From assembly GCA_039566865.1 (NCBI GenBank), contig CM076954.1:11556001-11620000 (forward strand): 64,000 nucleotides of DNA, written 5' to 3'. Origin of the DNA: Aurelia coerulea. Taxonomy: Eukaryota; Cnidaria; Scyphozoa; Semaeostomeae; Ulmaridae. The notes under the pieces were generated by a model that saw only the letters and a program-made list of their open reading frames with translations, was not told where the DNA came from and ran no database searches. Shown piece after piece: positions 1 to 12,200 of the stretch; position 1 is the stretch's first letter, and the number at the start of each line of letters is the position of its first letter. Both the position numbers and the translations under genes were made by a program.

Positions 1-600
1 CTCGATAGTTAACTTGAATATAAATAAAAAAGTATTCAGATTTGGCTGATTCTAGTGAGGTGGAGTTAGCTTTAATCAATGACTAATCAATTTGAAATGT
101 TCCTCGATAGTTAACTTGAACATAGATAAAAAGTATACAGATTTGGCTGATTCTAGTGAGGTGGAGGTAGCTTTAATCACTTTAATCAATGACTAACCAA
201 TTTGAAAATGTTCCTCGATAGTTAACTTGAACATATATAGAAAAGTATTCAGATTTGGCTGATTCTAGTGAGGTGGAGTTAGCTTTAATCAATGAATAAC
301 CAATTTGAAATGTTCCTCGATAGTTAACTTGAACATATATAGAAAAGTATTCAGATTTGGCTAATTCTAGTGAGGTGGAGTTAGCTTTAATCAATGAATA
401 ACCAATTTGAAATGTTCCTCGATAGTGAACTTGAACATATATAAAAAGTATACAGATTTGGCTGATTCTAGTGAGGTGGAGTTAGCTTTAATCAGTGACT
501 AATCAATTTGAAATGTTCCTCGATAGTTAACTTGAACATATATAAAAAGTATACAGATTTGGCTGATTCTAGTGAAGTGGAGTTAGCTTTAATCAATGAC
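1..600 (+). repeat. Satellite array, six ~102-bp units
   Basis: Six head-to-tail copies start at about 1, 103, 214, 316, 418 and 519; spacing is 101-102 bp except one 111-bp step caused by a 9-bp duplication. Each unit carries CTCGATAGTTAACTTGAA followed by AGTATACAGATTTGGCTG. The array continues off the left edge. The small minus-strand ORF in it (182-394) merely reads two units and is not a gene. The unit is homologous, in inverted orientation, to 1743-1853, the right arm of a CCGGGTGTC-ended element, so the array looks like an amplified left arm of that element. Confidence 0.95.
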
Positions 601-608
601 TAATTATA

Positions 609-1403
609 CCGGGTGTCTCAGAAAAAAGTACCCCCTTTTGACTGGAAATAGGAACCAAGCAATAAAATATCATTGCTCCCCGACTTCACAGATAAATTTA
701 TCAATGTTCAACTTAGATGCACGTACCTTGCATTTAGAAATCGTCCACCAAACACCGGAGATACAGGCTCGCAAAGTCAAAATTTACAGTGCACCCAAAA
801 CCAGAGGTTTTGAAAAAGGGCCTAGTCATGATTTGTATCGTGGACAGTTTCCAAAGTACCTGTAGACTTTATGTTTCCGTGTTTTCCTTTTGAAAAGAAT
901 AAAAGATACATGGACATGGCGCTCATTAAACAAATTTAGTAAAAATGTGGTAAGAGCCATAAAATCGTGCCACATCTCCAAAATAAGCGTGCATGTGCTC
1001 TTTTTCCTCTTCTTTAATATAAAACACTTGGGATCGAATACAATAATGCAAGGACCGTTTCCTCAAAAGAAAAGTCACTGCAAGCACAATTGAAGTAATT
1101 CAATGTATAAATCTTTTCAAAAATAAAAAGTAAAGGTCAAAGTCGAAAATTCGTTTGCAAAATGCCTGTTTGTTGTCAAACTATGGCTAGGCCATTTCTC
1201 AAAACCTCTGGTTTCAGGTGCACTCCAAATTTTGACCTTGTGAACTCATATCTCCGGTGTTTGGTGGCGGATTTCCAAATGCAAGGTATGTGCATTTAAG
1301 TTGAAAACTAACAAATGTAGCCATGAATTCAAAAAGTCCCGAAACATTATCGTTTTGCTGCCTTGTTGAGTCAAAAGGGGGTACTTTTTTTTGAGACACC
1401 CGG
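609..1403. mobile_element. TA-flanked foldback MITE, CCGGGTGTC family (copy 1)
   Basis: The ends are inverted: CCGGGTGTCTCAGAAAAAAG at the left, and its reverse complement with one base change at the right. Both ends are bordered by TA (607-608 and 1404-1405). The inversion is long: the stretch around 749-830 (CACCGGAGATA, CCAGAGGTTTTGA) reappears inverted around 1180-1270. The 795-bp element has no coding capacity; ORFs inside (596-865, 890-1093, 1214-1399) have no recognisable product. TA duplication with such ends suits a Tc1/mariner-mobilised MITE (inference). It sits inside an older element whose arms are the satellite on the left and 1406-1853 on the right. Confidence 0.85.
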
Positions 1404-1405
1404 TA

Positions 1406-1853
1406 GTTGAAATGTTAATATTGAAAGCTCAAATTTGCTGCCACGTCTAAACCAGACTGTCATTGTTTTGGCTTAAGCAGATACTTGAGGAACAGCAAAT
1501 AAATCAACAATAAATTTTGAAAAAATTCAGATCACATTATATTCTGTTTGCTAGAAGTCACCCATCGTACTTTTTTCATTTCTCTTTCATGTTAGCTTTA
1601 CATTTCAATATGCTTTAGGAAGCTGCTTGACCCAAAATGCCAAAGCTCTGATTTGAACGAGGTAAGTTTGAACTTTTAACATCAATATTTTGTCAATCAA
1701 AGCATCAATCATAGCAACAAACTAGGCATCCATGTTGAACGCATGTTCAAGTTAACTATTGAGGAACAGTTTGAAAGAGCTTAGCCATTGATTAAAACTA
1801 AATTCACATCGCTTTACCCAGCCAAATCTGTATACTTTTTTCTGGACACCCGG
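1406..1853. mobile_element. Right arm of a CCGGGTGTC-ended element
   Basis: It ends TTTTTTCTGGACACCCGG followed by TA (1854-1855). From 1743 to 1853 it is the inverted counterpart of the satellite unit at 1-600, sharing TTCAAGTTAACTATTGAGG and the sequence around CAGCCAAATCTGTATAC. The left end is replaced by the satellite or lies outside the window. No coding potential is visible. The rest of 1406-1742 is AT-rich sequence with no feature I recognise. Confidence 0.75.
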
Positions 1854-1855
1854 TA

Positions 1856-2572
1856 TAAGCAGGGCAATTGTCAATGTGATTACATTGATTAATATTCAGG
1901 TGACTGTTAACCTTTCAAACGAAGATTTTTTCATTCAACTGGCATTAAGGCGCAGTCATAAGTCCCACGAGGACGATCATTCAGAACACGTCATTCGTGT
2001 AATTCATGCCATGCCATGATGCTGGTAAAAAGTTATTTTTGTGCGAGTATGCCTACTTTGAATTATTGGAAAATCATGCAGAATTTGGATTGCAATCATA
2101 GCATTTCATTATCCTAAATAATTAACCTTAACTAATGAACCTAATTACCAAGATAAATTTGGAATACACCATGCTGAGCTATTCAAGCTAAAACTGGCGT
2201 AAAACCTGAATGGCTAAAAGTTAATGAAATAAACTAATAAAATATTGATTAACGCTCGCACATAATTTTATTCACCAACGAATAATACTTACAAGCATGA
2301 CAACCACATTTTAGGTGCATAAGGATCAAGGCATGCATCTTTAACTAACCGCAGATATTTTTGTTTCCAGCTGGCGTTGCTGTTCAAAGTGGGACAGACA
2401 ACCATCTCAAAATTCTCGCCTGTCTTCTAAGCAGCAATCTGTCTTCCTGTGCCTACTTTGCTCAAAGTAATGTATTCTTAAGTGAATGGATTTCTGCAAA
2501 GAAAGTCTCAAATCCCTCATATTGAAGATGCCTTGTCGTTTTCGATCAGTGATGCGAAGTAAAAGGCACATA
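1856..2572. other. Upstream spacer, nothing recognised
   Basis: AT-rich DNA between two transposable elements. Short ORFs on the minus strand (2407-2598) show no domain or exon-like character. I see no RNA gene, splice-bounded coding segment or repeat here. Confidence 0.5.
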
Positions 2573-3002
2573 GGGGAGACCGGGGTCAATTGTAACACTT
2601 TTTGAAAAACAAACCATATCGTCTAAATAGCGAATAATTGCACTCTTGGAAGTAGATGATATTGTAATTGCATCTCTTAGAATGAAATAGACCTCAGTCT
2701 CAATCCCGTTGAACCAATTTTTGTGATTCTGTGATAGTTCTAAAATCAATGGCCAAGTGTTACAATTGCCCCCATAACACGGTGCAATTGTAACACATGG
2801 TTGGAGCAATTGTTACATATCTTTGAAATCACTAAGGAAGGTTATTGCACGACTTTTCTTTCCCCTGCACAAAATTGAAAATCAGGTGAAAGTTATTCAT
2901 TGCTTCAAAAAGAACGAATTAAGAATATTATTTATTTCAACCTCGTTCCCAGGGTGTTCTGACGTCATAAGCTGATCGCGAAGCCGAATGAACACCCTGG
3001 TT

Positions 3003-5013
3003 CGCAAAAGATTCAAAATTCTGAAGGTAACATGAAGGAGACATGGAAAACCTTAAACCAGCTGATGAATAAACGATCCAAATCCACTAATATTGACCTC
3101 TTGAAACAAGATGGAAAAGATATTAGTAGCAGAAAAGAAATTTCCGATACCATGAACCAGTACTTTTGTTCGGTTGGGAAAGCTCTAGCAGAGAAGATCG
3201 AGGATACACCTAACCCTCTCCTGTCAGGCGAGTACCAACTGAACCCAAAGAACTTAAGGTTTGAATTTAAACCAATAGGGCTCCAGGATATTAGAGAAGC
3301 AATTGGCAAGATTAAAATCTCAAAGGGCTCCGGAGTTGACGGTATCTCAAGCTATTTTCTGAAACTTGCCTTGCCATTCATTGAGAATTCTCTTGTTCTC
3401 ATGTTTAATACCTCTTTGGAAACCGGCGTATTTCCTGATAGTTGGAAGACTGCCAGGGTTACACCGATTTACAAAGATGGCGAAAAGGCTACAAAATCAA
3501 ACTATCGCCCTATTTCCGTCCTTCCCGTCATATCGAAGCTCTTTGAAAAGCTAGTTTTCAATCAATTGTACCAATATCTAAATAAGAATCGCCTTCTTTA
3601 CAAGGGCCAGTCTGGCTTTAGAGAACTCTTTTCCACAGTCTCCTGTTTACTTAAAAATACGGATGATTGGTACAAGGGATTTGACACAGGGCACCACGTA
3701 GGATCAGTTTTTATCGACCTCAAAAAAGCTTTTGATACAGTGGACCATAAGATCCTTTGTGAAAAACTAATGCATTACGGCGTTCGTCACAGAGAAATAA
3801 AATGGTTTGAATCATATCTTTCGAACAGAAAACAGTTCTGTCGGGTTGGTGGAATTGACTCAGAAATTGACAATATCGAAGTTGGTGTACCGCAAGGCTC
3901 ATGCCTTGGTCCCCTTCTCTTCCTTGTTTACATCAATGACCTACCATGTGGTATTCAAAGCTCAACTGTGTCCATGTATGCTGACGATACCAGCCTTTCT
4001 TATCAATCTAAGGATTTGACTCAGCTGAATGAGGCCATGAATAATGATCTCAAGAGTCTTGAATCTTGGTTGAAGGGAAACAAAATATCGCTAAATGTCG
4101 CGAAAACTCATTCCATGCTCATTTGCTCCAAATCTAAACAGAATTTCCTAAAAAGATCCAATGGAAAATTGGATCTTAAAATTCAGGAAGACAGTTTAGA
4201 GGTAGTGGACAAGACAAAGTACCTTGGTGTACAAATTGATCAAAGCCTGGATTGGAAGGAACACATTAAATATGTCGCCTCGAAAGTTTCGAGGGCTATT
4301 GGTTTTCTGAAACATGCGAGGAGCCTCGTCCCTTCTACTTCCTTGATTAGTTTGTACAGAAGTATTGTGGAACCGCATTTTCGTTATTGTTGCTCGGTTT
4401 GGGGCTGCTGTAGTTCCACAGAAAAAAGCCGCTTGCAGAAGCTACAAAACAGAGCTGCTAGAATAATCACTGGTAGTCGTTTTGATGCCTCCGCCATGCC
4501 CCTTATAAAAAGTCTTGGTTGGCAAACGATTGAGGAATTGATTGGTTCCGAGACCAAAGTCATGGTGTTTAAGGCATTAAATGGTCTTGCTCCTCAATAT
4601 TTGACCGAACTTTTCTTGAAAAAGTCGCAGGGCTCCCTTCACACCCTCCGAAATACTTCTACTGACCTAAAGATACCATTAATGAAAAGTGGAAATGGTC
4701 AAAGATGTTTTTCGTTCAGAGGAGTAAAATATTGGAATAGCCTCTCAGCTGAGTCGAAGCAAGCCGTAAAACTCAATAGTTTTAAAACAACAATTTAGGA
4801 TATGTTTTTTTTTTTTTTTTTTTTTTTTTTTCTTCTGTAAATTAGAACAATTTTGTATTTTAGATTTTCATTTTGAAATCATATATTGTAATTATTTTAA
4901 TAGTAGGTATATTCCATAAATTGTAAGATCTTTGACGGAGGGCCCCTTGTAAATCAGCCTTTGCTGAAGGGTTACCCTCCTATAAATAAATGAAATGAAA
5001 ATGAAATGAAATG
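3003..5013 (+). mobile_element. 5'-truncated non-LTR retrotransposon (LINE)
   Basis: It consists of an RT frame (3032-4798), a 3' UTR with a 27-base T run at 4805-4831, and a tail of AAATG/AAATGA repeats (about 4984-5010), typical of CR1/L2/Jockey-type LINEs that end in short tandem repeats instead of poly(A). The frame stays open upstream of the first Met to about 3003, where homology-like sequence stops in the hairpin at 2948-3001, so the endonuclease half is missing through 5' truncation. No clear target duplication was seen. Confidence 0.85.
3032..4798 (+). CDS. LINE reverse transcriptase, 5'-truncated but open frame
   Basis: This 588-residue open frame copies element RNA into DNA at a nicked target. 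Visible RT landmarks are the pre-RT linker (residues 1-110), the YRPISVLPVISKLFEKL block near residue 155, FIDLKKAFDTVDH near 229, VPQGSCLGPLLF near 287, the catalytic YADDT at 316-320, and the thumb/C-terminal region ending with the ISLYRSIVEPHFRYCCSVWG type of motif. No apurinic endonuclease domain precedes it and no RNase H follows, as in CR1/L2/Jockey-like elements with truncated copies. There are no stops or frameshifts, so insertion is fairly recent. Met 3032 is only the first ATG; the frame was once continuous with upstream ORF2. It cannot retrotranspose by itself. Confidence 0.9.
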   Translation: MKETWKTLNQLMNKRSKSTNIDLLKQDGKDISSRKEISDTMNQYFCSVGKALAEKIEDTPNPLLSGEYQLNPKNLRFEFKPIGLQDIREAIGKIKISKGSGVDGISSYFLKLALPFIENSLVLMFNTSLETGVFPDSWKTARVTPIYKDGEKATKSNYRPISVLPVISKLFEKLVFNQLYQYLNKNRLLYKGQSGFRELFSTVSCLLKNTDDWYKGFDTGHHVGSVFIDLKKAFDTVDHKILCEKLMHYGVRHREIKWFESYLSNRKQFCRVGGIDSEIDNIEVGVPQGSCLGPLLFLVYINDLPCGIQSSTVSMYADDTSLSYQSKDLTQLNEAMNNDLKSLESWLKGNKISLNVAKTHSMLICSKSKQNFLKRSNGKLDLKIQEDSLEVVDKTKYLGVQIDQSLDWKEHIKYVASKVSRAIGFLKHARSLVPSTSLISLYRSIVEPHFRYCCSVWGCCSSTEKSRLQKLQNRAARIITGSRFDASAMPLIKSLGWQTIEELIGSETKVMVFKALNGLAPQYLTELFLKKSQGSLHTLRNTSTDLKIPLMKSGNGQRCFSFRGVKYWNSLSAESKQAVKLNSFKTTI

Positions 5014-6459
5014 GTACACTTGGCATCAATCTTGCCAATATATGGCAAGATGCGCCCCATTATGGATTTGCAGTTTGCTAGGCAACGATAATCGATGAAA
5101 AATGGTCGTTGCTCTAGCGCTAATTCTGAAGTATATAAATTGAGAAATTAAAAACAAGCACTTTGAGGACCCTATTTTAGCCCTTTTTAAGGTATTTAAT
5201 CATTAATCCGGGGTTAGCAAGTGCATTTAGTAGGAAAACGAGCACGATCCATTTGGGTGGAAAAAGGGCCTAAGTTGAAATTTTCGAGAATTTCCCCCAC
5301 AGCTTTGAAAATAGAATGGCTCGTTTTTCGGCGAATTTTAGAGATAAATTGGAGATTGAAAGTATTTTAGGGAAAGAATACAGTTTTCCGTCGAATTTTG
5401 ACATGCCGCGGCCGTTTACTCCTCGCAAAACGGAGTTACGGTGTAAAATGGGGTAGCCCGAAATTATTCCCCATTTTTGGGGGGCGTGCGCTCCGCTTCT
5501 GGGAGCAATATTGAGCCCCAAATTGCGTTATTAGACTTGCAGATGAATGGTCTCTTTAAAACTTTTTTCCGTTTTGAAATCGGGCTTGTAACCATGGAGC
5601 ATCGACTCCAAACGTAACCTCGGGTCGGAAAATCGCAACATTTATTTTTCAACCCCCTGTTATGACGTCATAATGACACCAAAATTACCTGCAACCCCGA
5701 AATTCGGATGCGCCGTGGTTCATTGCCCCTCTTAAACTCCTCACTTGCCCCATACACCCCATTGATTTTGTGAAATTAGCGATTCAATAGAGGCCATTTT
5801 TGAATAGGAGCCAGTAATAATATGATTTTGCTGTCGTTTTCGAATAGCCAATCAAATTGCCGAACGGCCTCTTGTATCCCAGAGTAGAGGTAGAGCAACG
5901 AACTCACTCTGGGGACGAGATTGTATTTATTTGTAAATTTGGATGAATCAGTTGAAAGATTGAGAAAAATAATTTTTCGTTTCCAAATTTCAGCTTTTAG
6001 CTCTAACACTGCATGTATGCACATTTCTCGGCCAGATTAGAAATTGAATCAAAACCAAGCCATCGGCCAGCTTACACCGGGGTAATTGTAACAGCGTGTT
6101 ACAATTGCCCCTGTCCTGGTCAGCTATAAGCTATCGTTATTTCCCATTTTCGCATCTCATAACATGTGGAGCCTAAACATTTTCACGTAGTTTTGATCCT
6201 GAATAGATGTCATGTTTGTGATGTGAACATGAAATTGTTTACTCAAGAGTAAAATTTTTCAGACAAAAATTTACAGTGGAAGCACGTTTTTACTGTTGTA
6301 AGAAAATTACGCAAACATGGCTGAACATTCCTGTATCTCTCTCAAGTCGTGTATAGAGGGTTAGGACGAGCATGTTCTGTGCAAAAATAAGAAGTTTGCA
6401 CTTTCCTTGAGAGCCAGTGTTACAATTGCCTAGTGTTACAATTGTCCCCGGTCTCCTCT

Positions 6460-8750
6460 ACAACTAAAAACCATGTGGAGTAAAGTGGTTTTTGGTCATA
6501 GAACTATCATCATATTGCAAAATACTTCATGCTTGGTATCATTTGAAACGGATTTAAAAGCGGAACTTGGAACTTGAATTTTTTTAACCGTTGTGACATT
6601 TTTTGACTTAATGAGAGCTCAGTCCCTTTTGAATAATTCGAAGTTTTTTGTTTATCTTTCTTGCAAAACAAATCTAGCCCCTTGAGAAACTGTGATGCCT
6701 TCTGATTGGGAATCTGCAAGCAGAATACGGTAAGAGTCGTTCCTTACGAAACAGTGAGCTTTGGAATAGCCTCTGGTCTAGGTTATTTCTGTCAAATGTT
6801 ATTAAGAAAGTATAGGAGCAAAAAACTGACCACAGTTTATTCTGTGACAGGCGACGGTCAAACCAGTCACTTCATGCAAAATTTAGCTTCATATTACTGT
6901 CGGCGGAGACCTGCACTTTCGAATAATGTATAGGAGTCGGAGGGCAAGAACGACGATGAAAAAAATCAAGTTGATGTCAACTGATATTTCTATGTGACAA
7001 ATCCGTTATTGATAAAGTGACAAATCCATTTGATATTAAAGTGACAGTCCAGTTCGACAATCCATGCGTGTCATACTGTATGATATCTAGAACATTATTA
7101 GGCCTACACCTAAGTGTTAAGTTAAATGTTTAAATAGAACGTTTCGGATCATTTTCAAGATCCACCATCATCGTGTAAAAGTGGGCGTGTATCGCCATTA
7201 TATAAAAGGAGTAACAAAGGATACCAAAAAAGAGCAAAATGCACCGTTGATGTGGCCTATGTTATGACCAAATTATATCTTTACTCACTGTGTTGTTTCT
7301 CTTCCATGCTATTCCTTCGTTCTTCTCTCCTCACAACAAGGAATCGAGTGCCGCTATATTCAAATACAGTTCAAACGGTTGGAGCTAACGGGCTCAAATA
7401 GTTATGTAAAATGTTTTTATAATTTCTATCTGTATTAGTTGTAGCGTGGTATGTATAGTACCCTGGGTACCAGAGCCTCAAAATTAGAGGGAAATTGAGC
7501 CTCAAAATTAGAAGGAAATTAAAAATCATATTAGTTGTATTGTAGTTTATATTGATCCCAGGGGGTGGACATGATATTTTGCTCCTCCTTGTGACATGTC
7601 CATCCCCGCAGTGGACATTACATGTCCACCCCCGCAGTGGCGTCACCATGGGGCTGGACATGTCCACCACAGTTTTCTCAGAGCTCGATGTTCTAATTTC
7701 TCGAAATCCGTTAACAAAAATTTGGGGGGGGGGGGGTAGATTTTTATTGACTTGGAACTTTTGCAATAACTGTTTTCCTGTTGAATTCTGAATTCTGTTG
7801 TTGAAAAATTCGAGGAAAGCCTTAAATTTCAATGTTAAATCATATCTTTTTCTTCCTCGTAAATTGATATATGACGTACTATTTTCTGCTTCGATTTTCG
7901 TTGTGCAAAAATGCCCGCTATTACTAAAAATGCTCCTTGAAGTGGTTGCATTTCCAAAGTATCGGAATATATCAAAATAATAGAAGAAGGGATATTTCCC
8001 ACGCCTTCCGAGACGCTGAATGGGGCGTGGTCAGGAAAAACCTAGACCCCCTGGTGTTTTTCCATCCCAGATTTTTGAGCTGGCGACGCCTTGCCAGCCT
8101 GTTCATTTTAAACGATACTTTTTCCTACATTTACATTGGATATAGTGCAATCTAAAAAGTCCTTTTATTTGCAATGATAATTTTCAGATACGGAATAAAA
8201 ATTGCCACTTTATAGCAAAGCTGAATGAAGAAAGAATGATAGATCAATGAACATTTAGTAGTTGACTTGACAAAAAAGTTGTTTTCAGCCAATTTTCAAG
8301 TTCTGCTTTCAAGAAAGTGGAGGGCGTGTCCTCAAAATTTTCCAAGGGGACTCATATTGCTGCATTCCAATTTTGCCCTTGCCAAGCCAGGGTGTACCCC
8401 GCATCAAGTGTAGCCCGGCGTTCTCGTTTTCAACTTATAGATGCTCATAGGTTTATACAGAGTTTGGTCCATATCAAGAATTGCATTGTTCGATATATGA
8501 TAACTTGAGAATATAGATGGCAGAATGCAGTTCATCGATAGACCATTCAAGTTACTAGAAATGCTTTCAATACAATTTTAAGCCAGTCTAAAGAGCTTAT
8601 CTGCAAAATTTTTTTCGAGGGAGTACCCTGGACCCCCCAAATTTTTCCGCTCGTTTCACTTGCCTTTCTATTGGGCCCCTTTCTGACTCAATCGCCTGGG
8701 CCCTTATTATCCATTACCCATGGTTTCGCTGAGAAAGGGTTAGGCAAAAT
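6460..8750. other. Upstream non-genic stretch with GGACATGTCC repeats
   Basis: No gene is supportable. ORFs at 6706-6933 (75 codons) and 7371-7832 (153 codons, minus) lack recognisable domains and the latter reads across low-complexity sequence. Around 7560-7675 a GGACATGTCC-type motif and the string CCCCGCAGTGG are repeated (7606-7616, 7630-7640), and a 13-G run lies near 7724. The region looks like decayed mobile DNA. Confidence 0.5.
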
Positions 8751-8759
8751 CATAGGACC

Positions 8760-9079
8760 CCGGGGGGGGGGGTACTTAGTATATTTGTCCAACGGGGATG
8801 TGCCGTTTTTAAGGGTATCGTTTTCACAAATTTTTTCTAGCACAGGGTATCAAAATGAGGCAATTTTTCTAGAGCAGGTTGTCAAAACATGTCCAAGGGG
8901 AATATTCTGCTTGATCGGGTCGTTTTTCGGTCAAATTTCTGTTTTTGAGTATACTTTTCACCAATTTTTTTTAAAACAGGTTACCATTTTGAGCGAAAAA
9001 TTCTGGAGCAGGGTAAAAAAAAATTTTTTTCGTGGGCACACCCCCGTACAAATTTAAGTCAAGTACCCCCCCCCCCGGG
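8760..9079. mobile_element. G-tract MITE (CCGGGGG..GTACTT ends), copy 1
   Basis: A 320-bp element begins CCGGGGGGGGGGTACTTAG and ends in the inverted form, TCAAGTACCCCCCCCCCCGGG. It is flanked by the exact 9-bp direct repeat CATAGGACC (8751-8759, 9080-9088). Inside are AGGGTATC and degenerate repeats. The same body recurs at 21840-22095, making this a dispersed family. The ORF 8671-9057 reads through it and is not a gene. No transposase is encoded. Confidence 0.85.
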
Positions 9080-9293
9080 CATAGGACCTAGAATGGAAAC
9101 GAATTAAATTAAAGGGAATCTAGGCATATATAAGCCTTAGATAAAAATAACCTTGCAAAGACCGATACACCGCCGCACCAAAGGCCGATACATGTGCCAC
9201 ACCATATTTGGGTAACTGATCTACATCAACAGGAAATACTGGTATCTCATAGGCTAGAATTTGACCGCAAGTGGCTTGGGCCACTTTTATATG

Positions 9294-12200
9294 AGGGGTA
9301 CTTCGGGGGGGGGGGGGTCCCAATACCGCAATACCGCACGAAAAAGACACCAAATACCGCAATACCGCACTAAAAAATAGCAAAATACCGCAAACGCTAG
9401 AAAACTAAAAACAAAGCTATTAAGGTTACTTTAACCGTTCAGGCGGTGATTAAGAAACTCCGTTTACCACGGCCGTTCGTCAAAATATACCAAACAAACT
9501 TATGCATCATTCGACGCAGAATTAAACGTAGAATATCATTAAAATATATTCAGTTGATTCAATAAAATCGCGAATGATTTGTTTGAGATTTTAGGCAAAA
9601 TCGACCACCCTTGGGAAAAAATCTTTGTGTACCCCAATGATAATCGTTGGACCACGACTTTCTATTTACCAAAGACTTAAGGCCCTGAACTGCAAAGCCG
9701 TGTCACGAATTTTTGATAAAAGGTATTGCCTTGAAATGATATGATTTTAAATAAATGTCAATGTCTTAAATGTCTTTTTTAACTTTCAGACCCTTGTAAA
9801 AATCGGACCAGTGGATCTATCACAAATCGCTGACACGGTTTCGTAGTTATATGCATTGTGACTCTGTGTGCCAAGTTTCAAGCGATTCGATTGGCCTGTT
9901 GGGTACACAAATATTTTTTAGTACCCACCAGTACTCGGTAATCCTGTTTCGAGAAATCAGGCTTTTATCAAAATGAAGCAAAAATTGCGGGAAATACGAT
10001 TATGCATGAAAGGTCAAGCAATTAGGCTTAAGCGCGGTATTGGTAAAGCATTATGTCAATAACACAGCAGCACGGGATGTCATGAACATAGCTGCAAGGT
10101 CAAGTGAGTTTACTTTAATCCGCTTATGTATATTCCCGCAATTTTTGAGAAACAGGAATGCTCCTTTTGAAATGCTCAAATTTCCAAGTAATTGTGACTA
10201 TTTCTGGAAGTGAGTTGGTTTAAACAGTCCTCAAATACTTATACCATCAGATTATGACAAAACCGAAAAATCGAAAATTTGTCGTCTGAACAGTTACAGT
10301 AACCTTAATACAGTACACCGGTCTGTAGCAGTTTGATTGCCACCTAAATCCACCTTCCTCCATCAAAATTTGTAGTCTGTTCTTTTAAATCGTAGTTAGA
10401 TGTTTTACAGACAAAATAGTGATGTGAGAACGATGGGGAAAAATTTCATCGATGTGCTTTTAGTAAAACTGCATTGACGGCAGAAATTATGAATATATAG
10501 AACAAATCTTGGATCATAGTCGTATCATTGATCTAAACTGTCTACCCTTTAGTGGTACTGTTAATATCCGGGTCAAAGGTGCAAATGTATTCGAAAGCAA
10601 CATGGTTCGAAAGGAAACTTTTCCAAACAAAAAGTAATAATAATGGTAATAATAATAACTAATATTTTGACAGGTTGACTTGTTCAGCATAAAACTATCT
10701 GTTATCATCCCAGGACCTGTAATCCTACCTATTGACAATCGTTGTAGTTGAAATTAAGGCAAAAAGTAGAATAAAATGAAAATAGTTTAATGTACAATTA
10801 AAGGATAAGAATTTATTAGAGTCAAATACGTTTTTCTTAGACATCTACAAAGACTTCGATGGTTTTAGTTACTATTTATATAGCAAGATGGATATTTCGT
10901 CGGTTGAAAATGCGGGCTCCCTGGTAGGCAAACGATTTTTTTCCAGTTTCAGTGCGCATTTTCGGTAAAGCAACACAAGAGTGTTAATGTCATGCTGAGA
11001 TCTTTTGAAGTAATCATTCAGGTCTTTGTTGTCCCATGACGTTATCTTTGCTCTTGGGTTGAAAATTCTGGCTGCTCTAATTTGTATACACTGTAGCTTG
11101 TTTACTGTTCCTTGTGGTAGGGAAAGCTGTAGTGGGTAGCAGTACAACAGTAGTGGCCGTATCGTATCATTGTTATGTATATCGATTCTGCTACATGACG
11201 GCTGACTTTTTCGCGAATACGAGATAAAAGCTTTACTCTGGCGGAGGCTTTTTTTGCATACATTTTCAAAATGTTGATGTAGGTTCAGATGGTTATCCAA
11301 ATCTGCACCAATGTACTTGTATGATTGCGTCTCATGAATACTTTGATTGTAGATTTTGATGTCCACCTTTGGCTGTTTGGACAACTTTTGATGTGATCCA
11401 AATAGCAAAATTCAGTTTTACCTTTTTTCAAGTTAATGAACAAGTTACTTTCATTAAACCAGTCTGCAACTGTTTGCAGTGCACTGTTAAGTAAATGTTC
11501 TATTTCATTTTAGTTCTTTCGTGCACAATATTAAACACTATCGTCGGCATATAATATAATGCCAGCATCAGTGAGCGGAATATGGAATGATGTCGTTGAT
11601 TATCAGCCTAAAAAGAAGGGGCCCCAGGATGGATCCTTGTGGGACACCACATGTAACATTTTCTTCGCATGAGCTGGTGCTATCAAAAATTACTTTTTGT
11701 TTTCTATTAAAGACATAATCACCTATCCATTGTAATTCCACATCACCTGGTAATTTTTCCCGCAAGGTTACATGACATGCTGTGTCAAAGGCTTGACGGA
11801 GGTCAATAAAGACAGCACCACTACATAGCCCTTTATAAATTTTCTGTGTAACCTTTTCTGACAGTAAGGTAACTGCATATGTTGCGTAGATCTCCCTTGT
11901 CTAAACCCAAACTGATGTGGGCACAATGGGCCATTCAACTCAAGGTACTGGGACAGTTGATTATAAATGATCTTCTCCATAACTTTTGATAGAGGAGGAA
12001 TTACCGTGATAGGCGTATAGTTGTCCAACATTGTCAGATTGCCTGATTTGAAGGCAGGGGTGATTTTCCCACATTTAAAGTTTTAATTCGTGCAAATATT
12101 TGATTCTTTTTTTACAGATAAAAATGTTGCGTGCCCTCCTCCGCAAGTACCTTTTTCAAGGTTGAGCAGGTAGAGCAGGCACAGAGAGAGAGAGAGAGAG

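Larger units (their letters stand above)
2939..5924. mobile_element. TIR element, AACCTCG..CCCAGGG family (copy 1, LINE-filled)
   Basis: Left end AACCTCGTTCCCAGGGTG; inverted right end AATCTCGTCCCCAGAGTG. Flanks are TTATTTATTTC and GTATTTATTTG, 9 of 11 matching, consistent with the exact 11-bp duplication around the related element at 32519-35376. Just inside the left end is a hairpin (CCAGGGTGTTC at 2948-2958 against GAACACCCTGG at 2991-3001). Non-LINE internal DNA at 5014-5924 is non-coding; ORFs there (5270-5521, 5464-5652, 5776-6024) look spurious. Confidence 0.6.
2573..6458. mobile_element. 3.9-kb TIR element with GGGGAGACCGGGG ends and CAATTG iterons
   Basis: The left end GGGGAGACCGGGGTCAATTG and the right end (inverted GAGGAGACCGGGGACAATTG) match at 25 of 27 positions when extended. 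Both borders are TA (2571-2572, 6459-6460). The motif TGTTACAATTG, in both orientations, recurs near the ends at about 2588, 2758, 2784, 2808, 6077, 6091, 6418 and 6432. These look like subterminal transposase-binding iterons (inference). No transposase is recognisable; the interior was invaded by the element at 2939-5924 and the LINE at 3003-5013. What is left of the element itself (2821-2938 and 5925-6069) is non-coding. Confidence 0.8.

Noticed and set aside
7371..7832. 153-codon minus-strand ORF as a gene
   Set aside because: It reads across a long C run and repeated GGACATGTCC/CCCCGCAGTGG blocks with no recognisable domain.
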